From: Hippophae tibetana
Lineage: Eukaryota > Streptophyta > Magnoliopsida > Rosales > Elaeagnaceae
Reading direction: 5' to 3'
DNA: 64,000 nt
Assembly (NCBI GenBank): GCA_037013495.1
Contig: CM072807.1
Coordinates: 10,109,001 to 10,173,000, forward strand
Shown: positions 52,101-63,557 of the stretch, one piece after another
Numbering within the stretch: the first letter of the stretch is position 1
Layout of the letters: each line of letters begins with the position of its first letter
Notes under the pieces: model-generated
Told to the model about the DNA's origin: nothing
The model's database searches: none
What the model saw: the letters and a program-made list of their open reading frames with translations, nothing else
Position numbers and translations under genes: made by a program

Positions 52101-55100
52101 TCCTGTGGTCGAGTTTCAAACCCGTGTGAGCCGCCTCCTTTGTTTTTGTTCATATAAGTTGATCGTCCATGCTCATAATTATTACTTCGGCTGACCAAAA
52201 CACCATTTAATTGAACAGGTGGAGGTGGAGTGCCTTCTATACGAAGTACTCGACTAAACACCTCTTGTAAAAAGGAGATCTCAGAACCAGAAAAAACCTA
52301 GGACTTAGTAGTCTCAAAAGCAGAGGGAAGACCGACAAGAAAACTCATGACCGCCATTTGTTCCCGTTGGCTTTGCTGAACCTTTACATCAGGACTAAAA
52401 GGCATCAAACTATTCAGCTCCTCATAAGTCATTTTAAATTCCATAAAATAATTCGTGAGTGATTGATCTCGTTTGTCTGCACGGTAAAATGTTTTGCATA
52501 CCTCGTACATGTGAGAAAGATTTCCTTTACCAGAATATAAGAAATCCAAATAATCCATCAATTCCTTAACGAATTCACAATGATTGATCAAGTCAATTAC
52601 ATTGCTCTCAATAGAATTCCGAATCTGCAGAAATAAGCGGGCATCTTCTCTAAGTCATGTCTGCTTTGAATCATCTTTAGGAGGATCATTAGTCAAATAA
52701 GTATCTTTGTCGATACTTTTCAAATAAATTCGAATGGTCTTACTTCAAGCCAAATAATTCGAGTCATTGAGCTTATGGTCCGTGATTTTAGACATCACAA
52801 GCACTATATCCGTCATAACATTAGATTTCTTGCCAACCATAACTCCTACAAACGACAAGGCAACAAACAAACAAAATCCAACAATAGCAACGACCAAACA
52901 CGCAGCGAACAAGAACACAAAATTGGAAGAACCCAAACCTAAACAATCACGAGCGATGAGTGCCAAACTACCACAGATGACGCAAGGGGATGCAGGGGAA
53001 CGCTAGAGAGCAACACGAGGTCGACCGGAGAAGACTGGTGCAGGGACGCGTTGTCACGCACCGACGCATGGAAAGTTGGCAGAAAGTCGCGATGGCGCTT
53101 GTGGCTCACTCGTGGCTCATCTGGTGACCATACTTTGGGGTTTGGCCAGTCGACAACTGGGCTTCCTCCCTATGCCGACGGTGAGAAAAAATGTGCACTC
53201 CAAAAGGGTGTTCTAAGTTGGAACCCAAAAATGTACTAAATCCTAATTTGTATTTACCCAAAATCAGCCCCTAATTTGAACGGGAAAAAAATTCCGAATT
53301 TTGTAACCCAAATGCTCTGATACTATGTGAAATTCAGAATTCACTTATCATTTTCATTCAAAGACACTACATATTTATATACAAAGTTAGGGACACTCTT
53401 AAGTAATATACACCTAATACACAACTAAGATACCTAATACACAACTAATATATTCAACTAATGATAGACACCTAATACACAACTAATATCTCTAACACTT
53501 CTCTTTCATACTGCTAAGCGCGACATTGAGTTCAGGGTGATGATACATTATTATAGCATACCGAAGAAGATATATGTAATTGTAATGCAGAGATCATACC
53601 CGAGCCAGTTGGGCCCATCAAGAGCACATTACTCTTTTCTAGTTCTACATTATCATCATCATCTGCAATTTTAGGAATCCCAGTTTCTGCTGTTGACCTA
53701 GTACAAAAATCCATTGGTTCAATTCTAAGCTTCGAATTTGCTTTAGAAAGGGCAGGAATACATATTCCAATTTCTTAAAACTATCAAAAATCAGAAAGTA
53801 GAATGAAAAATCGAAACATTAGAACACGAATTTATGGGATCTAGTACTTGGCAAGTCTCTTAGCTTTATAGAAGAAACATTTAAGTCGCTATAGTTTTAA
53901 GTAATACATGATAGGACCCTTAGCTTTATAAAAGTTTCACTCAAGTTTAATTTCTTGCTATCAATCAAAAAATGGACTTTTTTTCACATATGCAGCTCAT
54001 GTGACTTTAATGAGACAAATCAGTATTTATTGTCTCATAAAACAAACAAGAAAATAAGATTAGTGGCCACAGTATAACTACTTCATACACGCATGTGCAG
54101 CTCCATGAAAGACAAGCATGGAGCGGAGAGGTAACATACTTACAATCTTACTGTAGTACTGTGTTATTTATTTTAGGTAATAATATTGTCACAATTATTT
54201 TTGTTATTACTATAATAAAAATGTATGAAATATCTGTTTTATTTAATTACATCTTAATGTTATTATTATTAAAAAAAGTAGTCATTAATGATTATTGTTG
54301 TGGCAGTATCACCACTCTTAATTTTTTATGCATGCATTTTTTTCATTTTAATATGGCTCAAATCAATTGATCTCCATTTATTATTATTTTTTTAAATATT
54401 GCATACATTTGGTAGACTCTATGTTTGTTTGATGTATATTTTACAAGCTTCAAAAATTACAGTAACACGGCCACTAATTTTTTTGTTTGTTTTATTTACT
54501 GTAAAATGATTAATTTGCCCTCCATTAAAGTCATCTGAGCTGCGCATAAGAAAACATTGTTCATCTTTTGTTTGGTCACAAGAAATTGAACCTAAGCCTA
54601 CATTTTATAAAGTAAACGGGCCTATCATGTACCAATTACAAGCAAAGGGAGTCAAGTACCAGACCCGAATTTATGTTGGTGCATTAATATAAAGACCTGA
54701 CAGAAGAACAAGATGCGGTTGCCAACTAACCTTTTCTGCATAGAGGCCTGGAATATTCTTTTGTAGTGGTTATAAACAGCCACAGAAAGCACCTGCAAGG
54801 TAAGCATTAACCCTAAATAGAATAAGTTTCAAAAGATAAAATAAAAACTAAAAGGTAAAAATTCTTGAATTTGTTGTTAATTGTTGATATCCATGATCTT
54901 CAAATCAAGTCTCTTAAGTATTCAATTGTGATACAGCAAAATCATATTAAATAATATAATTTTTTGTTTTGGCTTTAAGGCATGACTTTAAATCGCTATC
55001 CTTCAGACGCTATTTACCTACACTAATTTAGTGATGTATTAAGGTTTAACAAATACGTCTCCAAGATAAAATGATGCCTCTTATTGTCTGTAGTCTACAT

Positions 55101-57454
55101 TCACGAAGACAACCCAAAAACACCTTTGATTTTGAAGAGCACTCAAGATAATTAATGTTCTAATAATTTTGTTTGTATATAAATCATGATAGGAGAAAAA
55201 AGAATAAGAGAACAATTATTGTTCTCTACAACTTCACTTTGTTCTTCTCTACAAATAGCTTAAGTAAATGGCCTATTTATAAAATATTATATAACCATTC
55301 ATAAAAGGTTACAACTATTTGATAAATGGTGACTTTCCCATAGTCATGTATCTTTAGAACCAATGTAATTGTTCATAAACTATTACAATGCATCCAAAAG
55401 CCATGTCCCTTTACAAAAGGTCAAAACCTTTCAATATAAATCGTAGCATTCAATTTCTAAAAGTTGCAATTCTTTAACATGTCTTTTGCCAAAAGACACA
55501 TTGGCAATGGTTTAATATGTGTCTTTTGGTAAAAGATATATTAAAGATTGCAATTTTTGGAAGTTGAATGCTATGATTTATATTGAAAGGTTGTGACCTT
55601 TTGAAAAGGGACATGTCTTTTGCATGAATTGTAATTGTTTGTGAACAATTGCATTTGTTCCATATAGAAGTGACTTTTGGAAAAGCCACAACTTATCAAA
55701 ATGTTATAAACTTTCGTGAATGGTTGTAAAACAATCTATAAATAGGTCTTTCATTTAAGTCATTTATAGGTGAACTTAAAGAAAATAACAATGTGAAGTT
55801 GAAGAAAGTATAATTAATGTTTTCTAACATTTTCGACCACCATTTATATACATATAAAATTAGTATTCTAAATACTACAGATTTAGAACATTAATTATCT
55901 CGAATGTTTTTCAAAATCAAAGATGTTTTTAAGTTGTCTTCGTGAATACAAAACTCAGATAACAGGAGACTTTATTGTATTTTGGAGTCGTATTTGTTGG
56001 TGGAAACAAATAGCTTCTTAAGAGCAACGACTTAGAGTCGCGTTTTGAAGACACAACCAAAAACTATATTATTTAATACGATATTACAATATCACAATTG
56101 ATGATTTTAGATACTTGATTTGAAGATTATGAAAATCAATAATCAACAAAAAAAAAATTAAAAAAAATCCCCAACATTGAAAAAAGTTAATGGCAGCATA
56201 TGAACTGACATATTTTTTCTGTGCTTGATTCTAGAAATGGGCCCAAAGATGTAAAATTTTATTTTTCTTTCTATGCAAGCATAAGTAGAAATGAAGAGAA
56301 AATGCAAATGAACAATGAGCCACAGATCTACAATCTTGGTTACCATAACTAATCTCCCTAAATAAAATATACATGTCATCTACCTCCTCTGTGGAAAATA
56401 CAAGTAGTGGTCTAAATTTTAAGGACTATAAACTCGGACGTCCCGCCTGACACAAAGACTGGACATTAAATAAGGGTATGACATAATGGCATAATAACAT
56501 GCTATATAACCCAAAGGATCGAAATTATTGTCATAATCGCATTTAAGAAGAAGGAAAGGGAAAAAAAATTGAGACCTTTTTAGCTCTCTCTTGGCCAATG
56601 ACGAACTTATCAAGGCCCTTACAAATCTCCTTCGGGGTAGGCAAATCCTTTCCTAGATTAGAGCCACCCCAGCTGTTCTTTTCTCCATTACCACCACCTC
56701 CAGCACCAGACCCATGGCCACCAGTCCTCTCAGAAGCTCGAATCACATTAAGACCAGGGGCAAAAGGTGGCCCCGGAGGAGTATGTACGGCCAACCCATT
56801 CGAAGTAGGCGGAGGAGGAGGCCAATTCTCCGGTGTATCAGTGCCAACCGATTTCATACTCTCCCAAAATGGCATACTTAGTTTATCACCAAGCGAATCC
56901 ATCTCTGTATCTTCACCATTAGTTCCATTACTCGCGGACTCCTCCTTGTCCGAATTGTGATATTTGGCGGTAGTTCTAGTATTGGTAAGCTTTCCAATCT
57001 CAACGAAGGTACCCTGCAGAGGCGAAATCCGATGTGGCCGAAAGTAATAAGCGGTCTTGCACTTGGGGCAAAAATTTACAGCCTGATAATTATTAGAAGA
57101 TGGGGATTTAAGAGCAGAAGAATCAGACAAAGGCAGAGGAGATAAATTGGGCAATCGGCGACTAGAGAAAAGTAGGTCCATGCGAGTGAATGAACAGCGA
57201 GGGCAATTGGACTCGACTTTGATGACCCTCCCATCGTCGGAACCGGGGTGGTCCCATTTGTATCGTTCCTGAACACCTACCAGAGACTCCCGTCGGCGAT
57301 GAGGGGCGATGTTGAGATGGTTAAGGTGGGTAGAGATTGGGCATGTTTGGATAAAACGATAACTATTAATGGTTGTAGAAGAGGAACATAAATTTACAAG
57401 CACCGTGATTTGATTGAGCTTCTTCTTACATCTCAAGAATTGCATTCCAGACAT
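43161..57454 (-). CDS. CLPX: ATP-dependent Clp protease ATP-binding subunit ClpX, organellar (mitochondrial-type)
   Basis: Fifteen exons join in phase to 688 residues: 56576-57454, 54731-54792, 53600-53697, 48183-48262, 47557-47607, 47363-47437, 47198-47275, 46723-46779, 45148-45218, 44948-45047, 44748-44852, 44121-44183, 43917-44039, 43634-43792 and 43161-43226. ClpX is a hexameric AAA+ unfoldase that feeds proteins to ClpP. Seen here: an N-terminal presequence; paired CPRC (84-87) and CPKC (129-132), a C4 zinc motif; Walker A GPTGSGKT (342-349); pore loop GYVG (375-378); Walker B VYMDEVD (404-410); the ClpP-docking IGF loop (490-492); the GRFP arginine finger (534-537); and sensor-2 GARGLR (596-601). 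The C-terminus ends SSRSMSM. Walker A is split across a 5.3 kb intron holding a Copia element. Plant ClpX of this form is mitochondrial; targeting here is inferred from the basic, Ser-rich N-terminus. Confidence 0.95.
45690..46362. mobile_element. hAT-like non-autonomous element in CLPX intron 8
   Basis: Blocks rich in GGGTTGG and CCAACCC occur at both sides (45690-45840 and 46170-46362) around an AT-rich core. The right end reads TTTTGGCCACCCCTA, whose inverse TAGGGGTGGCCAAAA resembles hAT-type terminal repeats. A matching left terminal repeat was not found, so the left edge is approximate. It lies entirely within the intron between exons 8 and 9 and disturbs no splice site. Confidence 0.5.
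47862..48027. mobile_element. MITE, 166 bp, in CLPX intron 4
   Basis: Imperfect terminal inverted repeats of about 40 bp: the left begins GATAGGTTCAATGGCCA, and the right, inverted, begins GATAGGATTAGTTGCCA. Inside, AACCGTTGAGA and AACGGTTGAGA recur in the same orientation. TA-rich DNA flanks both sides, so the target duplication (perhaps TATAT) is ambiguous. It encodes nothing. Superfamily is not assigned. Confidence 0.6.
48323..48476 (-). repeat. 3' LTR of the CLPX-intron Copia
   Basis: 154 bp between the TGTTAGAGATG start (48476) and the ...TTTCACA end (48323), matching the 5' LTR except for one missing repeat unit and several base changes. Confidence 0.88.
48362..48779 (-). repeat. 209 bp tandem duplication of partial 3' LTR, purine tract and 3' leader
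   Basis: The units 48362-48570 and 48571-48779 are both exactly 209 bp and align base for base apart from scattered substitutions. Each holds most of the 3' LTR, the purine tract and about 90 bp of the RNase H 3' end, finishing GAAGATATC. The element therefore carries two LTR-purine tract junctions at its 3' end. Confidence 0.88.
48693..49873 (-). pseudogene. Reverse transcriptase and RNase H of the CLPX-intron Copia
   Basis: RT carries [18 protein letters not shown] and the catalytic VYVDDIVI (near 49622-49645). 49112-49456 continues with [19 protein letters not shown], and 48693-49238 has RNase H ([45 protein letters not shown]). Upstream of 49873 the RT N-terminus is more damaged, with an approximate internal repeat at about 49995-50110. 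The three pieces are in different frames. Confidence 0.85.
50216..51211 (-). pseudogene. Integrase C-terminal half of the CLPX-intron Copia
   Basis: This open segment of 331 codons continues the integrase core (LRSDNAKEY with the second Asp; [11 protein letters not shown] with the catalytic Glu) and the downstream [12 protein letters not shown] and [17 protein letters not shown]. It is offset by a stop from the upstream half. A stretch of about 20 residues ending in DDDLLVY...ITSF occurs twice in tandem (about 50522-50610), a small internal duplication. Confidence 0.85.
51221..52795 (-). pseudogene. Gag, protease and start of integrase of the CLPX-intron Copia
   Basis: Gag starts at ATG 52795 ([16 protein letters not shown]) and is interrupted by a few stops. 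The segment 52298-52591 carries the conserved gag core ([18 protein letters not shown]). In 51221-52261 come the zinc knuckle [14 protein letters not shown], the protease site [11 protein letters not shown], the pre-integrase region ([19 protein letters not shown]) and the start of the integrase core ([19 protein letters not shown]). A stop follows the last motif. Confidence 0.85.
53326..53497 (-). repeat. 5' LTR of the CLPX-intron Copia
   Basis: Starts TGTTAGAGATATTAG and ends TTTCACA on the minus strand. A TATA-like TATATAAATATG lies within, followed by the primer-binding site. Three near copies of the TTAGTTGTGTATTAGGT unit lie near its start; the 3' LTR has two. Confidence 0.88.
54871..56150. 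mobile_element. Long inverted repeat (foldback-type element) in CLPX intron 1
   Basis: The left arm, about 54871-55505, is answered in reverse complement by the right arm, about 55515-56150, with the centre near 55510 (CTTTTGCCAAAAGACACAT facing ATGTGTCTTTTGGTAAAAG). Outer ends align as TTGTTGTTAATTGTTGAT against TTTGTTGATTATTGATTT. Arms are roughly 630 bp and imperfect. There is no coding sequence. The intron transcript would fold into a long imperfect hairpin. This could be a foldback transposon or an inverted duplication of a MITE; no target duplication is clear because the edges are A/T-rich. Confidence 0.8.
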
Positions 57455-57850
57455 ATAAAGTTAATAATTTTGAGACAAAACAACAATTTTTTTTACAGTT
57501 TATAACAAAGAAACAGAGTGAATATCAAAATGAGAGAAATTAAGAAAGACGAACAGAATTGGGATCTGTAACAGTAGGTAGATGGAGTATGTATTGCTAT
57601 TTGCTAGAAGCGTCGTAGATTAAAAAAAATGTTATCTTTAAACAAAAAAAAAAAGGATATTGTTTGTTAATGTATTGTTCCGAAGAAGGAAAAGAGAAAA
57701 AATAGAGAAAGTAAAGAAAATTAATAAGGTAAAGAGTTACAAGTGAAGAAGAAGAAATGCGGAAAAGGAAGAGGAAACTGAAAGATAGGAGTAGGAGGAG
57801 TTGGAAAGCGTTTCAGGGATTCGTAATCCGCGATACTACGCAAAAAAGCT
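57455..57850 (-). promoter_or_regulatory. CLPX 5' UTR and core promoter region
   Basis: On the minus strand a pyrimidine-rich tract, with repeated TTCCTCTTCC and CTTCTTCTTC (about 57735-57815), lies some 300 bp upstream of the ATG. Such pyrimidine patches mark many plant housekeeping promoters. No clear TATA box was seen at a suitable distance. Right of 57850 the composition falls to background A/T. Confidence 0.45.
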
Positions 57851-59010
57851 TTAAATTTTTTTTTATAATTTATAATAATAAAAATAAGATAGTTTTAAAA
57901 ATCTAAATATATTATTTTATATTAAATAATATTTAATTTAATTTAATATTATTTTTATTATTATAAATTTTAGATATTATTTTTTTATATTTTTAAAATT
58001 AAATTACGTGAAATATTAGCATGTAACTTACTTTATAATTTTAAAAAATATATTATTAATATTTATATAAAATAATGTATTTTATATAACAATAAAATTT
58101 ATGTAATATAATGAACCGAACATATTATGTACCTTATTGTACTTTCAGTACTCATATTTGATCAAAAAATTTATTTATTGTTCATGTTTTTAAAGAATTC
58201 CCTTTAATATCCATGATATAAAAAAAATGTTTCTATTTAATACACATTTTTTAAAAAAGTTTCACTTTAATTGTTTTTGAACAATAACACACAAAAAAAT
58301 CCTATTTTTAAGATAAGGTTAAATGGAGATTTCAATTAAATATTTTAATATTTATTTAATTTAATTTTTTTTATTGTTATAAAGAAAAACTGTGGACTTA
58401 GGGTAACCCATGAGAAACCTACAAATTATAAACAATTATAGAGTTAAGAATTCCCAACTAATTATAATATTACACAAATGAATGAAATACAGTTTGTAGA
58501 GTTAAAAAATCCCTCTATTTTTTATTATCTCTCAATAAAAATAATTTTGTGTTCTTTCATTTTCGTAACAAAAAGAACAAAGAGTGGGAGGAACTAATCC
58601 ATTTTCGCATCACATAAAGCATCTCATAAAATCTGGGTATTAAGTAAGATGAGGAAGAGAAAAATGAAATATAGTTCTAATAGGAGTTAGAATGCTACTA
58701 AAATGACATATAATCTTTAAAAAATTAAATTTTTTAACTTAAATATTAAAATTATCTTTTATTATTTGAATAAAATTTTAAATTATTATAACTTATTAAT
58801 AAAAAAAATTAATAAATAAACTTAAATATTAAATTAATACTATTTAATAATATAGATAAAAATAAATACTAAAGTAAATATAGCACTAAAAGTACCAAAT
58901 GGCAACGTGACTTAAAGTTTCCGTTACGCAAGTAGGCACAAAATGTCAAAACTCAGCCAAGACTTTTACTTTTGGAAGCAACATTATTACATTTTATTAT
59001 GAATTAAATT

Positions 59011-59057
<47 letters not shown>

Positions 59058-61964
59058 TAAATATTTCATATGTAATTGATATTAAATAATTAAATAATAT
59101 TCAAAAATATTTTTATAATTCAAATGAACACAGTTCCCTCACATTTTAATAGTAATTCCCTCTTTTTTTAATATCTATTTGAATATACGTAGCATGCATA
59201 GATGTACCGTTCAAAAAATACATTTACTAAATTCAAATTAATATTAAATTATATGTAATTGATTTTAATTTTGATTTTAAATTTGTTCATAAAGTACCAT
59301 ATATATGTTGTATTTTTATTTTGATTTTGAATTTGTTCAAAAAACTCAAATTTTTAAATAATAAAACTACAAATTTATTAAAAATATAATTTATTTAAAA
59401 TAAAATGAAAGATATATAACCACATAAACATATATAATTTTTTTATAAATCTCTATTATTTCAAAAGAAATTCATGAAAAAAATTATGTTAATTTTTCTA
59501 TTAATAATCTAATATTTACTATTTATTCTATAAGTTAAATTTAAAATATTATAATAATTCATACAAATTATATCTATTAATTTAACAACATATCATATTC
59601 ATATAATAGATATAAAAAAAATAGGCATGATATCGGATGAAGTGCTTTAAAATTACTATATTTTTCTATCAAAGTAATTATTTTTTAATCATTATCCCAA
59701 TTCACCTTACTTTTAAAAATCAATAAAATTAGGTTAATTTATACTATTTACCTTTAAATTATATAAAAGTTTTCGTTCTTCAACGCTGCAATCTCATGTG
59801 GGTAAATATATCATATTATATGCAAATAGAAATAAACAATCTCTAACTTTTTTTCATATTTTTCATATTTTACATTTTGATCATTTTATTATTTTTTAAT
59901 AAGTTTTTCATTTATTTTTTAATTTCACATTTTAATCTCCTTTATTTTTCCTTACCTTTATATTTTATTTTAGATTTTTGATCCCTTCATTTTTATATTT
60001 TTAATGTTTAATACCAAATTAATCTCAAATTTTGAAGAACATTTATAAGAATTAAAAATAAAAAAATCAAAGTAAAAAAAATAAAAAAATAAAAAACCAA
60101 ATTATAAAAATAAATAGATACTAAAATATAGACGTGATAAAAATTGAGATTTTTTTTCATTTTCAATTTGTTTCTTTTAAAAATTTAAATGATTTGAGTA
60201 CGAAAAAATAAAATAATTAAAGTGATTTACTTGAAAAGTAAAATAACTTTAAAAGCTCTTCTTTCCATGTAATTTAACGGTGTCAAAGTGACTGGCTATG
60301 TATAATTAAACACAACCTAACATGTTAATTAACATGATATGTAAATTTATAATCTATTAGTTTGCATATCATTATAATCCTTTAGTTTGCATATCATGCC
60401 CACATAAGGCTTATACACAAACTATAACATGCATCTATTCTTGACCCGTGGAATTTGATGTATCGTGTTATACTGAGCATGTTGGAAGATGATATAATTC
60501 GTGATCTATTATTTGAAAAAACAATTTCACAAAGGAGTCAAACTACATCCACCTTATCAGATGCACATCTAAATGTTTGTTATATAACTACATATTCATA
60601 AAATTATTATATATTTTAGTGACCTATACTGACATGACTTGATTTGTTATGGACCATGACCACACAGATCATGCTATGTCATTCTTTTATGTTTATGGAC
60701 CTTACTATGTCAAAACATTTATAAGATGTGGCACGTCAGCTCGATAGACCAACAAGTTGAATAGTTAACGATTATATCGTGTGCTAACTCAATCCATTTA
60801 ACACCCCTAAAATGTATCATATGATATAATATTTATGTGCATTATTATGAAAAATATTATAATTGGTGATGAATATACTAATTCGAAGGAATAATGTCTA
60901 TTGTTGTTTCATTTTAATTGTAGGTATTTTTTTTAATTAAATATAATGTTTATTTATCAGTAATGTAATGTTTAGTTTACATAAACAAAAAGACGTAACG
61001 ATCTGAACACTATCTCGAAGATAGGCTCGATGAAATAGATATGTTTGTGAAGATGCAAACAATTTGATATTACTTTTATATAATTTTTTTTATAACAATA
61101 AAAAATACATTCCTTCTTCCTTCCTTTTTTTTTAGTTAATCATTCGAACCTTTTAATTCATAACTGTAAATCTTGGACCTATGAATAAGGATATTTCTTA
61201 AACTCACAAAAGAATAAGAAGAAGTGAGTTACATAAAAAGAGAATAAAGTTTTGAGATATTATGTGTTTAAGATACCATACAATCAACCGATTGTATCCA
61301 AACAAAAAAAGATTTCTTTTAGACAATAAATTAAGGAAAATGGGATTCAAAATAGAATCTAAGTATAATAAAAAAGGGTAAGGGAAAGTTTTTTCATATG
61401 TTTTGTATCGTTTTAGTGGCATGGTACTACAAATTCGTCCCCGCCTTAAGATCAATTGACATTTTCACAAATTTTATGAACAAAAGCTCTTATTTTTATA
61501 TTTGTCATTTCTTTACTTAATTATGAATGAAAGAAATTAAGTTTCTTGGATTATATTCTTACTAATATAATTTCCATTTCATATGGATAAATATTCTTAT
61601 CCATTGATCTATTCAATGTTGGAATTAGACTTGTTATTAATGTGAGAATTTAGATAAGGTAAGATGAACAATTGGTCGAGTCTAATATGGATCATACGTG
61701 GATGGACTTGATGGCTCTCCTAAGGTTCCCTTATCTAGGATCCTTAGGGAAGAGGATCAAGTTAGCCCATGCAAACAACTTCAAATGAATCTTTTTATTT
61801 ATTTATTTTATTAATTCATTTTAATATTCTTAGTAATTAGAATTGTTGAAATTCTCCAATATCATATTTTCATTTGTTGACTCTATACGATACTAATATT
61901 TTTATCAGCATTGATTCTATTCCATTACAATTATCAAGCCCATAAATCTATTTATTATTTGTGA
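57851..61964. other. AT-rich intergenic DNA
   Basis: No gene was found. An AT microsatellite spans about 59014-59051. A less AT-biased piece at about 61130-61460 could be organellar in origin but was not matched. The remainder is low complexity. Confidence 0.5.
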
Positions 61965-62380
61965 AAGTTTATAAATCACGGACCTAATTAACCTAGAGAG
62001 GGTGACTAAATTATTTTTAATTTTTATCAATTTATAATTTAATAACCTAAATAAAGCGGTCATACATACAATTATGTGTAAAAATAAAGTGCGAAAATAA
62101 GAGAATAACACATGATATTTTAGGTGGAAACAACCTAGATCACAACCATGACCTAAGAAAAAAACCATTGGTCCACCAGATCACCTAATTTTTCACTATG
62201 AAAATCAAATGTTCAAGTACAAACTCGGTCTTATGCTACATTTCCTAAGATACTATCCCAATGTACTTTACTTACGAGCTTTTGTTCTATTTTCATAGTT
62301 TCTAATGTTAGCATAAACGGTTTACCAATGTTCTAATAAGCTCCCCGCCAATCAAATCCTTCACAAACCACCTGCAAAAA
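61965..62380 (-). repeat. Diverged partial LTR related to the gag-only retrotransposon
   Basis: The minus strand aligns with the right part of the LTR at 21525-22805 (from about 22400 to its end). Shared, in order, are a TTATTA-AACATTGGT-like start, GTAGGTTACTT-like, TTTTCATA, GGTGATCTGGTGGAC, GGTTGTTTCCACCTA, GTGTTATT and CTAGGTTAATTAG. It is more diverged than the two LTRs of the main element are from each other, and its 5' part is missing. Confidence 0.7.
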
Positions 62381-63420
62381 GGATTAGCAAAAAAACAAAA
62401 AATATCTGTGTGTTCTAGAATGAATTTAATAATTAATAATCCTTATTAGATTATTCAAAACATATGTCACTTAAATCAAATCAACTAGTAAATTATATAG
62501 CAAAAATATTAAGCTCAAATTCACTAAAAATAACTTCTTTAATATTTAATAATTAAATCAAATAATCATGATTGTTCGTACAATTATTAAATTTAAATAT
62601 GTAAGATTTTAATCACAAAATAAATTATATGAATATGAAAAATATGAAATAAATAGATTAATACATATAAAAATTTAACTACTAAAATATTGTAAAGAAA
62701 AATATCATCAATTTATGATTATATTAATTAATATATCTTATTATAATAACTTTATATACCTTGTGTTATAATTACCGATTATATATATATTAATTACTTA
62801 CTTACACTGTATTGATGGAGTCTTTTTGAATCTAGGTGCTCGGCGCCGATATCCTTTGAAGTACTGATGATTTATAGAGGTAATGATCTATATATTTTTT
62901 TAAATCTTTTCGGCTTTGTTGTTCGATCGTTTCAGGTTTTTTTTCTTTCTTCAAATTAGCACAACACAACTTTTTAATCCTAACTATATGCTTATATATA
63001 TATAATAACAATAATATACTAATATTAGGGTTAAATATATTTGAGACTTAATTTTTTAAAATCTATAAGAAAATTTAATATTATAAAAAATTATTTTTAG
63101 AACACATCTTAAACTATTAAGACAAATCTAAAAAATATTTAAACACATATATCTAAGAGATAACTAATTGATTTAAGTTTAAATAAATATTTTAGCATCC
63201 AAAAAATTTCAAATTTATGAACATGTGTTATTAAATACATGAATGCAATATTATCTGTCGTAATTATAAAAGATATACTCGAAGTACGATTATCTAAAAT
63301 CTGAGTATTTGTTCACCTTTTCTTGATAGATTTGATAGCATGCATAAAAATAAATTTATAGGTAAATATTTTATCCACGAAAATAACCAATACTCATAGT
63401 CTTTATAATTTAAATTTGTA
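62381..63420. other. AT-rich intergenic DNA
   Basis: Low-complexity A/T sequence; nothing recognised. Confidence 0.5.
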
Positions 63421-63557
63421 ATTCGCTCAATTTTTCGTGCTCTTGTTACAGTTAAGCGATCTTCTTCAGATAATTTATCTAATTCAAGGATAGCTATAAT
63501 TTCTTGAAGTTCTTTGTAACGTTGTAAAGTTTGTTTAACTTTTTGTGCAATTTCAAC
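63421..63557 (-). pseudogene. atpB: Plastid atpB fragment (NUPT)
   Basis: The minus strand encodes, without stops, about 45 residues of the C-terminal region of the chloroplast ATP synthase beta subunit, including [18 protein letters not shown] and [15 protein letters not shown]. The homology ends abruptly on both sides: the expected continuation (FLSQPF...) after KIER is absent. A fragment with no start, no end and AT-rich nuclear flanks is best read as a plastid-to-nucleus insertion. A few substitutions against the usual sequence show it is not freshly transferred. Confidence 0.82.

Larger units (their letters stand above)
48323..53497 (-). mobile_element. Ty1/Copia retrotransposon in CLPX intron 3, near full length
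   Basis: The element lies in the same orientation as CLPX. LTRs at 53326-53497 (5', 172 bp) and 48323-48476 (3', 154 bp) match closely; the longer copy has an extra internal repeat of a CTAATACACAACTAA unit. A perfect 5 bp target duplication, CTTCT, flanks it (48318-48322 and 53498-53502). The primer-binding site TATCAGAGCATTTGGG (53308-53323) adjoins the 5' LTR, and a purine tract GAGGGGGAG (48477-48485, inverted) the 3' LTR. Gag, protease, integrase, RT and RNase H follow in Copia order between 52795 and 48693, with a modest number of stops and frameshifts. The LTRs are unusually short. It is inactive but younger than the other Copia copies in the window. Confidence 0.92.

Noticed and set aside
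52745-53006. Open frames on both strands near 52745-53006
   Set aside because: They overlap the start of gag and the 5' leader of the CLPX-intron Copia and show no independent similarity.
56598-56960. 120-codon open frame on the plus strand
   Set aside because: Exactly antisense to CLPX exon 1; its openness follows from the codon use of that exon.
61204-61455. 83-codon minus-strand frame, hydrophobic, in a less AT-rich patch
   Set aside because: Considered as plastid-derived, but I could not match it to a plastid gene; kept only as a remark.
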